A stretch of 64,000 bases of DNA from Candidatus Gastranaerophilales bacterium. GTDB lineage: Bacteria; Cyanobacteriota; Vampirovibrionia; Gastranaerophilales; Gastranaerophilaceae. This document shows positions 8,622-16,425 of the stretch, one piece after another; position 1 is the stretch's first letter; every line of letters begins with the position of its first letter. The stretch covers positions 62,001-126,000 of the forward strand of contig CALVEM010000003.1 in NCBI GenBank assembly GCA_944326605.1, written 5' to 3'. A program made the position numbers and the translations under genes. A model generated the notes under the pieces. It was given only the letters and a program-made list of their open reading frames with translations, was not told the DNA's origin and did not search any database.

Positions 8622-9032
8622 TTATCTTGAAACATTTTGATCTATGATATCGGAAATCCACGGGATATAGCTGTATTTTCCGGCGAAAGCCATAACTGCA
8701 AGATATATTAACAGAATATATATGACAGTTTGGATTAATGAATAGCTAAAAATCAGTGGCATATTCAATAAAAACGTAATTTGAGCGACAAGTCTGTTAA
8801 TAAACGGAATAAAGCTCAGCAAATTAGAAAGCCAGCCGATAAAAATCGAAAGAACAGCAAATGCAAGCGAAATAAAGATTGACTGGAATATGTGATATTG
8901 TAAAAAAGGCTTTAAAGCTGCTTTTGTAAACAAACTTATAATAAGCCAGATAAACCCTGCCATTCCCATTGTAAGGTATGAAAAACCTGCTACAAGTCTT
9001 TCAATCATATACGGCGAATTGTTTTCTCTCAT
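8622..9032 (-). CDS. Tic20-like membrane protein
   Basis: A 136-residue protein with four predicted transmembrane segments. The order ERLVAGFSYLTMG, then LKPFLQYHIFQSIFISLA, then a central FIPFINRLVAQITFLL and a terminal YIPWISDIIDQNV matches the Tic20 family, whose members end in an I-P-x-I-S motif. In plastids Tic20 forms part of the inner-envelope import channel; the role of bacterial versions is not established. It starts immediately after the stop codon of the TPR gene (TAA-ATG), so the two are surely co-expressed. Confidence 0.7.
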   Translation of the reverse strand: MRENNSPYMIERLVAGFSYLTMGMAGFIWLIISLFTKAALKPFLQYHIFQSIFISLAFAVLSIFIGWLSNLLSFIPFINRLVAQITFLLNMPLIFSYSLIQTVIYILLIYLAVMAFAGKYSYIPWISDIIDQNVSR

Positions 9033-10088
9033 TTATACTGGTTCTCCGTTTCTTTTCTTATCTATATATTCATCAAGAACCTGAGTATATATAAGTCTGT
9101 ATTCATCGTTTTCCGGTGAAATGTTTATTGAAGAACGATAAGAGCCTATAGATTGCTCAATTTCACCTTTCAAATAGTGAGCATTACCTAAAAGCATATA
9201 TGTTTCTGCGCTGTTTGGTTTTAATCTAAGAGCTTCTTTATATAAATCCATTGCAAGATCAAGATGATTAAAGTTCGTATAAAGGTTCGCAAGAAGAATC
9301 TGTGCGTCAATTTCTTTGGGCTGAATATTTTCTGCACGTTTGTACATTTCCACAGCCATATCATATTCCCCGAATTCAGAAAGTGCAATTGCATAACAGA
9401 TGTATGCTTTGTAGTTGTCACCTTCCATTTTGAGAGCTTTTTCAAAGTAATTGTAAGCTTTTTCCCTTTCCCGCATAAGCGTAAGTGTATTGCCGATACA
9501 GATTGCAACTATTTTGTTATCGGGATTAAGGGCAAATACTTTTTTGTATAATACCAGAGCTGTTTCATAATCAAACAATTTAAAGCACACATTACCCATA
9601 TCAACCAGTGCTGTAATATTTTCAGGGTCAAGTGACAGAGCTTTTTCGTAATATGCTTTAGATTCAACATAATCCTCGTTATCCTGATAAAGCAAAGCTA
9701 TTGCGTTATAAATTTCAGGGTTAGTAGAGTTTAAATCAATTGCACGATTGTAGTAAAACAGCGCCTTTGGAAAATTCTTCCACTCCGCAAAAACATTACC
9801 CATGTTGTAATAAATTAAAAAGTTTTTAGGATTAATTTCAAGGGCACGGTTATAGTATGAGAGTGATTTTCTGAAATCTTTCTCATAAAACCACATAGTA
9901 CCCATTCCGACCAAAGCTTGAACATCATCAGGTTTTATTGTCAAAAGACTTTCAAGAACAGACATTACTTTGTCATAATCTTCTTTTTTCAGGTACAACT
10001 CCGCAAGTTTGTGATAATTTTCGACATTTTGCGGATCTTTTGCCATTTCCATTATTAATTCATTAATTTGTTTTTCTGTATCGCTCAT
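9033..10088 (-). CDS. TPR repeat protein
   Basis: A 351-residue soluble protein made almost entirely of about nine tetratricopeptide repeats of 34 residues (pattern A-L-x-x-N-P-x-N, Y-x-x-x-G-N-x-x-x). Repeats are visible from residue 17 (NVENYHKLAELYLKKEDYDK) to about 335. There is no signal peptide. TPR proteins act as scaffolds; here it directly precedes and is translationally linked to the Tic20-like membrane protein, suggesting that the two work together at the membrane. Confidence 0.88.
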   Translation of the reverse strand: MSDTEKQINELIMEMAKDPQNVENYHKLAELYLKKEDYDKVMSVLESLLTIKPDDVQALVGMGTMWFYEKDFRKSLSYYNRALEINPKNFLIYYNMGNVFAEWKNFPKALFYYNRAIDLNSTNPEIYNAIALLYQDNEDYVESKAYYEKALSLDPENITALVDMGNVCFKLFDYETALVLYKKVFALNPDNKIVAICIGNTLTLMREREKAYNYFEKALKMEGDNYKAYICYAIALSEFGEYDMAVEMYKRAENIQPKEIDAQILLANLYTNFNHLDLAMDLYKEALRLKPNSAETYMLLGNAHYLKGEIEQSIGSYRSSINISPENDEYRLIYTQVLDEYIDKKRNGEPV

Positions 10089-10193
10089 TTTAACCTGCTT
10101 TTCCTTTAAATTATACTCTCTCTGCTTTTATTGTACATTATTTCAAGGATTTTGCAATACTATTTAGAAATGTAACATTTACTATTTTCTATA

Positions 10194-10219
10194 AAGAAAA
10201 AGCTCCGTGATTGCAGAGC
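10194..10219 (-). terminator. Terminator after rsfS
   Basis: On the minus strand GCTCTG / CGGAGC form a 6-bp stem with loop CAATCA (one wobble pair), followed by TTTTTCTTT. Confidence 0.6.
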
Positions 10220-10230
10220 CGATTACGTTA

Positions 10231-10623
10231 TTAAAATTTTGCATATTCTTTGGAAATTTCGCGCCATTCATTTTCATTTATGCTGAAGGCGTTATTCCAG
10301 AACTTTTCTATAGCATAAGTCTCACGTTCTTCTTTGTGAAGAATATGAACTACAACATCGCCATAATCAAGCAAATTCCATCTGTTTCGTGCATCATTTT
10401 CAACTCTCAACGGTGAACGCGAGAAAATTTCTTTAATTTTATCTTTTACTTCATTCATCAAAGCCTTAACCTGCGGAGTAGAATCCCCTGTAACTATGAC
10501 AAAGTAGTCTGCAAGAGAAGAAACATTGCTTATATTTAAAATAGTAATATCTTTTCCGAGTTTATCATCAAGTATTCTTGCAATCACACAGGCAAGTTTT
10601 TTTGAATCTGTTTGTTCTGTCAT
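10231..10623 (-). CDS. rsfS: Ribosome silencing factor RsfS
   Basis: A 130-residue protein of the RsfS/Iojap family, which binds ribosomal protein L14 and blocks subunit joining when nutrients are short. Visible family signature: DITILNISNVSSLADYFVIV with the conserved S-x-x-D-Y-F-V-I, GDSTPQVKAL, and the C-terminal RNRWNLLDYGDVVVHIL followed by an acidic/aromatic end (YAIEKFW). Length is typical. It follows rpiB on the same strand with an 85-nt gap. Confidence 0.95.
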   Translation of the reverse strand: MTEQTDSKKLACVIARILDDKLGKDITILNISNVSSLADYFVIVTGDSTPQVKALMNEVKDKIKEIFSRSPLRVENDARNRWNLLDYGDVVVHILHKEERETYAIEKFWNNAFSINENEWREISKEYAKF

Positions 10624-10708
10624 AAATATTCCTTTAAGTTCTGCCTGATAATTATATCACAAAGTCTTTTGACCTGCAAGAATTAACTCAGAATTTATCC
10701 GGATAATC

Positions 10709-11143
10709 TTATTCAAGCATATCAACTCTTCTTTGATGTCTGCCGCCTTCAAATTCAGACTTAAGCCACATATCAACAATATCAAGTGCAAGATATTCAC
10801 CTATTACTCTCTGCCCGAGACATAAAATATTTGAATTGTTATGTGCCCGTGTTGCTCTTGCAGAGAACGTATCGTGGCATAAAGCTGCTCTTATCCCTTT
10901 TATTTTATTAGCAGCAATAGACATTCCTATGCCTGTTCCGCAAATTAGTATCCCCCTGTCAGCCTCGCCGGACAAAATCTTTTCTGCCGCTTTTTTAGCT
11001 ATTACAGGATAATCGCAGGAGGCCTTTGAATAAGTACCGACATCTATATAAGAAATATTTTTTGACTTTAAAAAATTTATAACAGCTTCTTTATATTCAA
11101 ATCCGCCATGATCAGAACCTACAACTACTTTTAAATTTTCCAT
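10709..11143 (-). CDS. rpiB: Ribose-5-phosphate isomerase B
   Basis: A 144-residue RpiB/LacAB-family sugar-phosphate isomerase interconverting ribose-5-phosphate and ribulose-5-phosphate in the pentose phosphate pathway. Motifs: GSDHGGFEYKE near the N-terminus, the catalytic-loop GILICGTGIGMSIAANK containing the active-site Cys, then RAALCHDTFSARATRAHNNSNILCLGQRV with the conserved H-N-N/D-x-N-x-L. It ends with an Arg-rich tail (GGRHQRRV) typical of the family. Upstream lies a repeat element. It may be co-transcribed with rsfS. Confidence 0.95.
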   Translation of the reverse strand: MENLKVVVGSDHGGFEYKEAVINFLKSKNISYIDVGTYSKASCDYPVIAKKAAEKILSGEADRGILICGTGIGMSIAANKIKGIRAALCHDTFSARATRAHNNSNILCLGQRVIGEYLALDIVDMWLKSEFEGGRHQRRVDMLE

Positions 11144-11212
11144 TTTCTACCTGCTTTCATCAATATATATATTATACATTGAGCTTTAAATGTTGTAAAT
11201 AATTAAAAAAAT

Positions 11213-11363
11213 GGGACTTATCTCGTAGTTTATACCAATTATGAGTAAAATCGTCATGCTGAACTTGTTTCAGCATCTTACAAAGTTAAAATTCCGAAAC
11301 AAATTCGGAATGACAGTATGATTGTTTTTTAGGATATCTCGTGTAAACTGCGAGATAAGTCCC
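11213..11363. repeat. Composite inverted repeat (two 68-75-bp half-elements)
   Basis: The ends are inverted: GGGACTTATCTCGTAGTTTA at 11213 and its near complement at 11341-11363 (TAAACTGCGAGATAAGTCCC). Each half also contains a hairpin of the dispersed family: GATGCTGAA...TTCAGCATC (left, reversed) and ATTCCGAA...TTCGGAAT (right). The flanks are TAAAAAAAT and TAAAAAAT, possibly a slipped target duplication. A single half-element of the same kind lies at 52397-52463. No coding capacity; MITE-like. Confidence 0.7.
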
Positions 11364-11365
11364 TA

Positions 11366-11398
11366 AAAAATAACTCCCTTTTTCAGGGAGTTATTATA
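11366..11398 (-). terminator. Terminator of the 11.4-kb gene
   Basis: Minus-strand stem AACTCCC / GGGAGTT with loop TGAAAAA, followed by ATTTTTTA. Confidence 0.8.
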
Positions 11399-11408
11399 GT
11401 CAATTTTT

Positions 11409-12341
11409 TTATTCAGACCATGCGGCTTTTCCGTATCCTTCGGTGTCAGTAAAGCTTCTTTGCGAGAGTTGATAGCCGCCGCCGGGTTTCTTTTCAAGTA
11501 TATATATCTGGTTTGCATGCGGAGTATTAACATCCTGTACGTATATAAAGCCGTCATTATTGATGATTTTATAATCTTTGCCGCCAATTCTTACTGTATC
11601 TCCTTCTTTAAGAGATTCTTTTCCGCTCAAATCAGCTTTTGCATCCTCAAAATCACCTATATCTCTGCCATTTGAATCATGTCCGTAATCATAGACGCCT
11701 GTCAAGTTCTTGAATATGTCCATTAAATTTGCACCGTCAAATTTAACCGGTGAATAGTCTTTTACATTATTATCTTGGTATGCTTTTTCCAGAGCTGTCA
11801 AATCTGATGGTGTTTCAGCTGTTCTGGATCCCTGTGTTGTAACTTGCGGTTTAGGAGCTTCTGCGCCTTGATTTTTCCCGCCTTTGATGTTTTTATATAA
11901 ATCTTCTATAGATGAACCATCGTAGGTTTTACCGTCTATATTTGCCTGATAAAGGTTATCAGTAATTTTAATAAACTCACCATCAGGGAATGCTTGTTTC
12001 AGACCGGCAAATTCGTCATTGCTTTGCTGGGGTTGAGCTTCTGCTCCTTTTTCTGCTTTGTTGCCTCCGAATAAACTTAGAATACCGCCAAGGAATGAAG
12101 CACCTATGCCGATGCCCATCAGCCAGTTCATCCAGCTGGGGGTAGAATCCTGATGGCATTGATGGTCAAAATAACCGTAATTATAACCGCCCATATATCC
12201 ACCGGCAAAAATGTTATTATTGATAACAGTTTTGTTCTGGAATACGTTGTATTTGCCTGTTCTGAATTGTCCGGCTTTCAGTCCGTAGTTTATCGGTCTT
12301 CGACCACCTCCGGACCAACCTGTAATGCCATAGTAGCCCAT
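11409..12341 (-). CDS. Unknown protein with INNN/Gly-Tyr-rich N-terminus (motif regulon)
   Basis: A 310-residue protein beginning MGYYGITGWSGGGRR. The first 60 residues are rich in Gly, Tyr and Asn (KTVINNNIFAGGYMGGYNYG) and His/Cys (DHQCHQD). A hydrophobic stretch follows (residues about 69-95, WMNWLMGIGIGASFLGGILS), then a long polar part with Gln, Pro and Thr linkers. The C-terminal region resembles small beta domains (KYSPVKF-type and KDYKIINNDGFIYVQD). There is no classic signal peptide. The N-terminal plan, I-N-N-N-I then Gly/His-rich then W/N-W-M hydrophobic, is shared with the gene at 12549-13922. It is preceded by the bipartite motif at 12371-12402 and an AGAGGT ribosome-binding site. 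Function unknown. Confidence 0.75.
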   Translation of the reverse strand: MGYYGITGWSGGGRRPINYGLKAGQFRTGKYNVFQNKTVINNNIFAGGYMGGYNYGYFDHQCHQDSTPSWMNWLMGIGIGASFLGGILSLFGGNKAEKGAEAQPQQSNDEFAGLKQAFPDGEFIKITDNLYQANIDGKTYDGSSIEDLYKNIKGGKNQGAEAPKPQVTTQGSRTAETPSDLTALEKAYQDNNVKDYSPVKFDGANLMDIFKNLTGVYDYGHDSNGRDIGDFEDAKADLSGKESLKEGDTVRIGGKDYKIINNDGFIYVQDVNTPHANQIYILEKKPGGGYQLSQRSFTDTEGYGKAAWSE

Positions 12342-12370
12342 GTCAGTACCTCTTATTTATTCTCTCTTAT

Positions 12371-12402
12371 ATATATAAAGTATATAATTATTCAATAATT
12401 GC
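12371..12402 (-). promoter_or_regulatory. Bipartite promoter motif, site 1
   Basis: In gene orientation GCAATT (12402-12397), 13 nt, ATACTTTATATAT (12383 downwards), about 40 nt before the gene start. A second shared block TTGTAAAGAAATGTAA lies upstream (12436-12421) and recurs before site 4. Confidence 0.65.
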
Positions 12403-12496
12403 TTATATAATGCGTGTTCGTTACATTTCTTTACAATATATATATAATAGAGATAATAGTTATATGCCCGATTTTTGACATATACAATCGCATAAC

Positions 12497-12531
12497 AAAA
12501 ACCGCATCCATTACAATTTGAATGCGGTTTT
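12497..12531 (-). terminator. Terminator of the 12.5-kb gene
   Basis: Minus-strand stem CCGCATTC / GATGCGG with an 11-nt loop, followed by TTTTTG. Confidence 0.8.
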
Positions 12532-12548
12532 AAAATTTTATAAATAAA

Positions 12549-13922
12549 TTATACTTTAGCAGCTCCGCTCATTACATCATCCATTAAATAAGTTTTGTTA
12601 TTTGTTGTGACTGTTACACGTCCGTCCTTCTCTCTTTTTATAACTGCATTATCAAGTTTGCCGGTAAATCCCGGTTCTGCTTCAAGTCTGTAGCTTGCTT
12701 TAAAACCTGCACCGCCCCATGCTCTTGAATTATTACCATTGAAACGACCTGTATTTCTGTCTATTAATTCATAATCCATGAAGTGACCTTTTCTGTTACC
12801 TGTTATCTGGCAGTAATCCACTTTTGTATTTTGACCGTTTATTTTGAGTGAGTATTTTACGCCGTCAATGACAAATATTGCATCATCATCAAGTGTGCCG
12901 GTTCCGTTTTTCTTATATATGTAGTTTCCGGATTTATATTGCATTTTTCTTGTGCCGTCTTTGTATTCCAAATCTTTAGCAAGTACTTTGGGCTGTTTAG
13001 ATTGTGAAGCATGTACTGATTGAGTTTTCATACAATTGCTTTTAAGCCATTTATAAGTCGGAATATCAAGTCGGCTTACGTCAGCACCGTCTTTAAGGTT
13101 GCCATCAGCTGTAAATACGCTCGGGTTCTTTTTGATAAGTTCGGAACGTAATTTATTTGTATCGAGTTTGCCGTTGTTTGAAGCAAATTTATTTACTATA
13201 ATGTCAACGGAAGTATTTGCTCCTGAGTGAGCTTTTAAGTCTTCTTCACTAAATTTGTAAGCATCACTGCCTGCGCTTTGAGATCTGTACCAGCCATCAG
13301 GTGATTTTGAAGTTGAAGTAACATAAGAATATTGCGTCATTACAGCTGCTGTATTAACAACTTCATCTGTAGTTTCATTTCCTTCGTCACTCTGTACTGT
13401 TTCTTCTGCGGGAGCTTCTGTTAAATCAAAAATTTCTTCTTCAACAGCTTCTCCTCCAGCTTCGCTTACAGAAGTATTTTCTGCCTTTTCAGGTTCATTT
13501 GCATTTGTTTGTCTTGTATTTGCTTGTTTATCTAATAATTCTTTCAAGCTATTTGCAATTATTGTGTTGTCGCCGTTTGTATAAGAATAAATTAATTTAC
13601 CGTCTTCTCCTGTTCCGATGCCATAACCTGCTTCTTTCGTAAATCCAAGGCTGTCAAGGGTTCTTCTTGCTTCTGCTGTTGAATCTCCGATAGGATTTTT
13701 CAACGGTGAGTAATCAGGATTTTGTGAAAAATTGTAATAAGGAGGGATATATGTCTGCATTCTGAATGGAGAGAAAAGACCATTCAACATATTTTGCGCA
13801 AGACTAAAACCTGCCATCCAATTAAACATGTTGCCAAATCCGCCGAAGCAGTGATGGTGTATTCTTGGCGGAACAAAACCTATATTGTTATTTATTATTG
13901 TTGTTCGTCTTATTGGCCACAT
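12549..13922 (-). CDS. Unknown protein with INNN/His-Gly-rich N-terminus (motif regulon)
   Basis: About 457 residues, starting MWPIRRTTIINNNIGFVPP. The frame is open 40 codons further upstream, but that would overlap recG and contain the promoter motif, so the ATG at 13922 (AAGGATT ribosome-binding site) is preferred. After the I-N-N-N start come a His/Gly patch (RIHHHCFGGFGNM), a hydrophobic stretch (WMAGFSLAQNMLNGLF) and an acidic low-complexity linker (about residues 140-190, Glu/Ala/Thr). The C-terminal half has several charged, possibly beta-rich segments with DGNLKDGAD and NNGKLDTNK loops. It looks exported or surface-associated, but no signal peptide is visible. Function unknown. Confidence 0.75.
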   Translation of the reverse strand: MWPIRRTTIINNNIGFVPPRIHHHCFGGFGNMFNWMAGFSLAQNMLNGLFSPFRMQTYIPPYYNFSQNPDYSPLKNPIGDSTAEARRTLDSLGFTKEAGYGIGTGEDGKLIYSYTNGDNTIIANSLKELLDKQANTRQTNANEPEKAENTSVSEAGGEAVEEEIFDLTEAPAEETVQSDEGNETTDEVVNTAAVMTQYSYVTSTSKSPDGWYRSQSAGSDAYKFSEEDLKAHSGANTSVDIIVNKFASNNGKLDTNKLRSELIKKNPSVFTADGNLKDGADVSRLDIPTYKWLKSNCMKTQSVHASQSKQPKVLAKDLEYKDGTRKMQYKSGNYIYKKNGTGTLDDDAIFVIDGVKYSLKINGQNTKVDYCQITGNRKGHFMDYELIDRNTGRFNGNNSRAWGGAGFKASYRLEAEPGFTGKLDNAVIKREKDGRVTVTTNNKTYLMDDVMSGAAKV

Positions 13923-13951
13923 AAATTCAATCCTTATTTTTATACTCTTAA

Positions 13952-13983
13952 ATATATAAAGTATATATTGTTTAAATAATTGC
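13952..13983 (-). promoter_or_regulatory. Bipartite promoter motif, site 2
   Basis: Gene orientation: GCAATT (13983-13978), 13 nt, ATACTTTATATAT (from 13964), about 30 nt upstream of the start at 13922; the motif sits between recG and the gene it should serve. Confidence 0.65.
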
Positions 13984-14022
13984 TTTTTTCGGATTAAATT
14001 ACTTAATAAAACTTTACAGATA

Positions 14023-16401
14023 TTAAATATCAAGACTTCCAAAAATATTTGTCGATGTAACTTCTTTTAAAACAGGATAGTCATCAAGATTTTTTGTTTT
14101 AACAAAGCTTATTGCTTCATTCCTTGCAAGTTCAAGTATTTTTGCATCTCTTACAATGTCAGAAATAATCAAATCAGGCAATCCGCTCTGGCGTGTGCCT
14201 AAAAATTCGCCGGGGCCTCTCAGCTGTAAATCTTTTTCTGCTATTACAAATCCGTCGTTTGTCTGTGTCATTATATTCAATCTTTCGCGGGTTTCTTGCG
14301 ATTTTGAGGCCGTATACAGTATGCAATATGATTGTAAATAGCTTCTTCCAACTCTCCCCCTTAACTGGTGAAGCTGTGAAAGTCCGAAGCGTTCGGCATT
14401 TTCAATAAGCATGACTGTGGCATTTGGAACATCAACTCCTACTTCTACAACAGTTGTTGAAACAAGAATATCGTATTTTTTATTCTTAAAATCTTCCATA
14501 ACCTGCTCTTTTTCATCATTTTTAAGTTTCCCGTGAAGCAGACCTACTTTATATCGTGGAAATACTTCATTTTGAAGTCGTTCTGCCTCGATTGTTGCGG
14601 CTTTTGCAGATAGTGTTTCGCTTTCTTCTATCAACGGATAAACTACGTAAGCCTGCCTGCCCTGTTCTATTTCATTTTGTATGAGTTCATAAACTCCTCT
14701 GTGTGATGTGACAAGCGTTGTTTTTGTCGGTTTTCTTCCTTTTGGCAATTCGTCTATTATTGTCAGGTCGAGATCTCCATGAACCGTCAGAGCAAGTGTT
14801 CTCGGTATAGGGGTTGCTGTCATTGTAAGCATTTGAGGATTTTGCGATTTTTTCTTTAAAACGTTTCTTTGTTTTACGCCGAACCTGTGCTGCTCATCAA
14901 CAACAATTGCTCCGAGATTATTAAAATCAACACCTTCTTGGATTAGAGCATGGGTTCCTACTGCTATGTTCATCTGTCCGTTGCGTAGATCTGTGCGGAA
15001 TTTTTCTCGGAGTTTTTTCCCCTGACTGCCTAAAAATAATCCGACACTAAGCCCCATAGGTGTCAGCCATTTTATAAGGTTATTGTAATGCTGTTGTGCA
15101 AGAATTTCTGTCGGCGCCATAATTGCTCCCTGATAGCCGTTTTCAACAGCTGCAAGAAGCATAATTGCAGCAACAACTGTTTTCCCGCTGCCGACATCTC
15201 CCTGCAAAAGTCTTGCCATGGGAACATCGGAATTTAAATCATTTAAAATTTCATTTACAGCTCTTTTCTGACCGCCGGTTAATTCAAACGGCAAATTATT
15301 AATAAATTGTCTTACAAGACCATTAGTATTAATTTTTAGCGCAATTGAGCTGTGGGAGTGAGAATTTTCTTCTCTTATTCTTGCTAGTTTAAGCTGGATT
15401 ATAAAAAGTTCTTCAAAAATTAATGAAAACCTTGACTGCTCAAGAAGTTCCATACTCTCAGGAAAATGTATCTGCTCAACTGCTGTTTTTTTATCTAAAA
15501 TTCCGTATTTTTCCCTTATAAAATCAGGTACGATATTTTCAATTTCATTTTTGTATAATTGGATTGCATTAAATATTGCTCTCCTGAGAACTTTTATGCT
15601 TAAGTCTTCACATACGGTATAAACAGGAACAATTCTTGCCAGATTGAGATTGGAATTTTTGTCCTCAATAAATTCTCCTGTCATTATTGAATAGTTTGGC
15701 TTATCAAAAGTCAATTTATTGTCGTAGTTGTTACGTTTAACTTTACCTGAAATCATAATCCCTGCGTTTTTGGGAAATTGACTTTTTATTCTTTGAAGCA
15801 TAAATTGATTTGATTTCGCTTGAAAAAAGCTCAGATCAAGTTTCCCGCTTTCATCAGCGACACTGACTTTGACAACTGAAAGGTTATTTCGTGTGTTAAA
15901 AGCCGAAACAGATGTAATATATCCAAAAACAGTTGTAGTTTCGCCTTCTTTCAAGTCGCGGATTAGCGTTCTTGAGGAATAATCAATGTGTTTTTTGGGA
16001 AAATAAAGCATTAAATCTTTTGCTGTATAAATGCCTAATTTATTTAGCTTATAGGCGATTTTCGGTCCTACGCCTTTTATATACATTACATCAGTATCAC
16101 CCGCAGGTTTTTGCGCATTTTTATCTGCGGCTGCGGGAGGTTCTTTTTTTGTTTCAGACTTTAAAACTTTAATAAGCCTGTCAATGCTTTTTCTTCGCTC
16201 GTTAATGTTTGCAAAAGGATAGTGCTCGAATATTTCAACGAGCACTGCCCATTTTGGATTATTTTTGGAAAGTTTGTAGTATTTTTTTGCTTCATGCTTG
16301 ATAAAACTTGAAAAAGCCTGAGTTTTACCGTGAATATCAATATATTTATATTGAATTTCAATTTCAATTGCTTTTTTAAGTTGTTCTATGTTATCAATCA
16401 T
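14023..16401 (-). CDS. recG: ATP-dependent DNA helicase RecG
   Basis: A 792-residue superfamily 2 helicase that remodels stalled replication forks and branched recombination intermediates. N-terminal extension of about 100 residues (helical, basic), as in cyanobacterial RecG, then a helix-hairpin-helix-like YIKGVGPKIAYKLNKLGI and the OB-fold wedge domain (about 140-250). Helicase motifs: Walker A GDVGSGKT, APTEILAQQH, DEQHRFG (motif II), TMTATPIPRTLAL (III), VVEVGVDVPNAT (V) and QLRGRVGRSYLQSYC (VI). The TRG-like region QLRGPGEFLGTRQSG is present. Length is at the upper end of normal. Confidence 0.96.
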   Translation of the reverse strand: MIDNIEQLKKAIEIEIQYKYIDIHGKTQAFSSFIKHEAKKYYKLSKNNPKWAVLVEIFEHYPFANINERRKSIDRLIKVLKSETKKEPPAAADKNAQKPAGDTDVMYIKGVGPKIAYKLNKLGIYTAKDLMLYFPKKHIDYSSRTLIRDLKEGETTTVFGYITSVSAFNTRNNLSVVKVSVADESGKLDLSFFQAKSNQFMLQRIKSQFPKNAGIMISGKVKRNNYDNKLTFDKPNYSIMTGEFIEDKNSNLNLARIVPVYTVCEDLSIKVLRRAIFNAIQLYKNEIENIVPDFIREKYGILDKKTAVEQIHFPESMELLEQSRFSLIFEELFIIQLKLARIREENSHSHSSIALKINTNGLVRQFINNLPFELTGGQKRAVNEILNDLNSDVPMARLLQGDVGSGKTVVAAIMLLAAVENGYQGAIMAPTEILAQQHYNNLIKWLTPMGLSVGLFLGSQGKKLREKFRTDLRNGQMNIAVGTHALIQEGVDFNNLGAIVVDEQHRFGVKQRNVLKKKSQNPQMLTMTATPIPRTLALTVHGDLDLTIIDELPKGRKPTKTTLVTSHRGVYELIQNEIEQGRQAYVVYPLIEESETLSAKAATIEAERLQNEVFPRYKVGLLHGKLKNDEKEQVMEDFKNKKYDILVSTTVVEVGVDVPNATVMLIENAERFGLSQLHQLRGRVGRSYLQSYCILYTASKSQETRERLNIMTQTNDGFVIAEKDLQLRGPGEFLGTRQSGLPDLIISDIVRDAKILELARNEAISFVKTKNLDDYPVLKEVTSTNIFGSLDI

Positions 16402-16425
16402 AGAATAATTTTATCACAGCAAAAG

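Noticed and set aside
12377-12402. Reading the bipartite motif as a plus-strand promoter (TAAAGTAT as a sigma28 -35)
   Set aside because: All four downstream genes are on the minus strand and the plus-strand reading has no GCCG box.
13923-14042. 40-residue N-terminal extension of the 12.5-kb gene
   Set aside because: It would overlap recG and contain the bipartite promoter motif; the ATG at 13922 has a proper ribosome-binding site.
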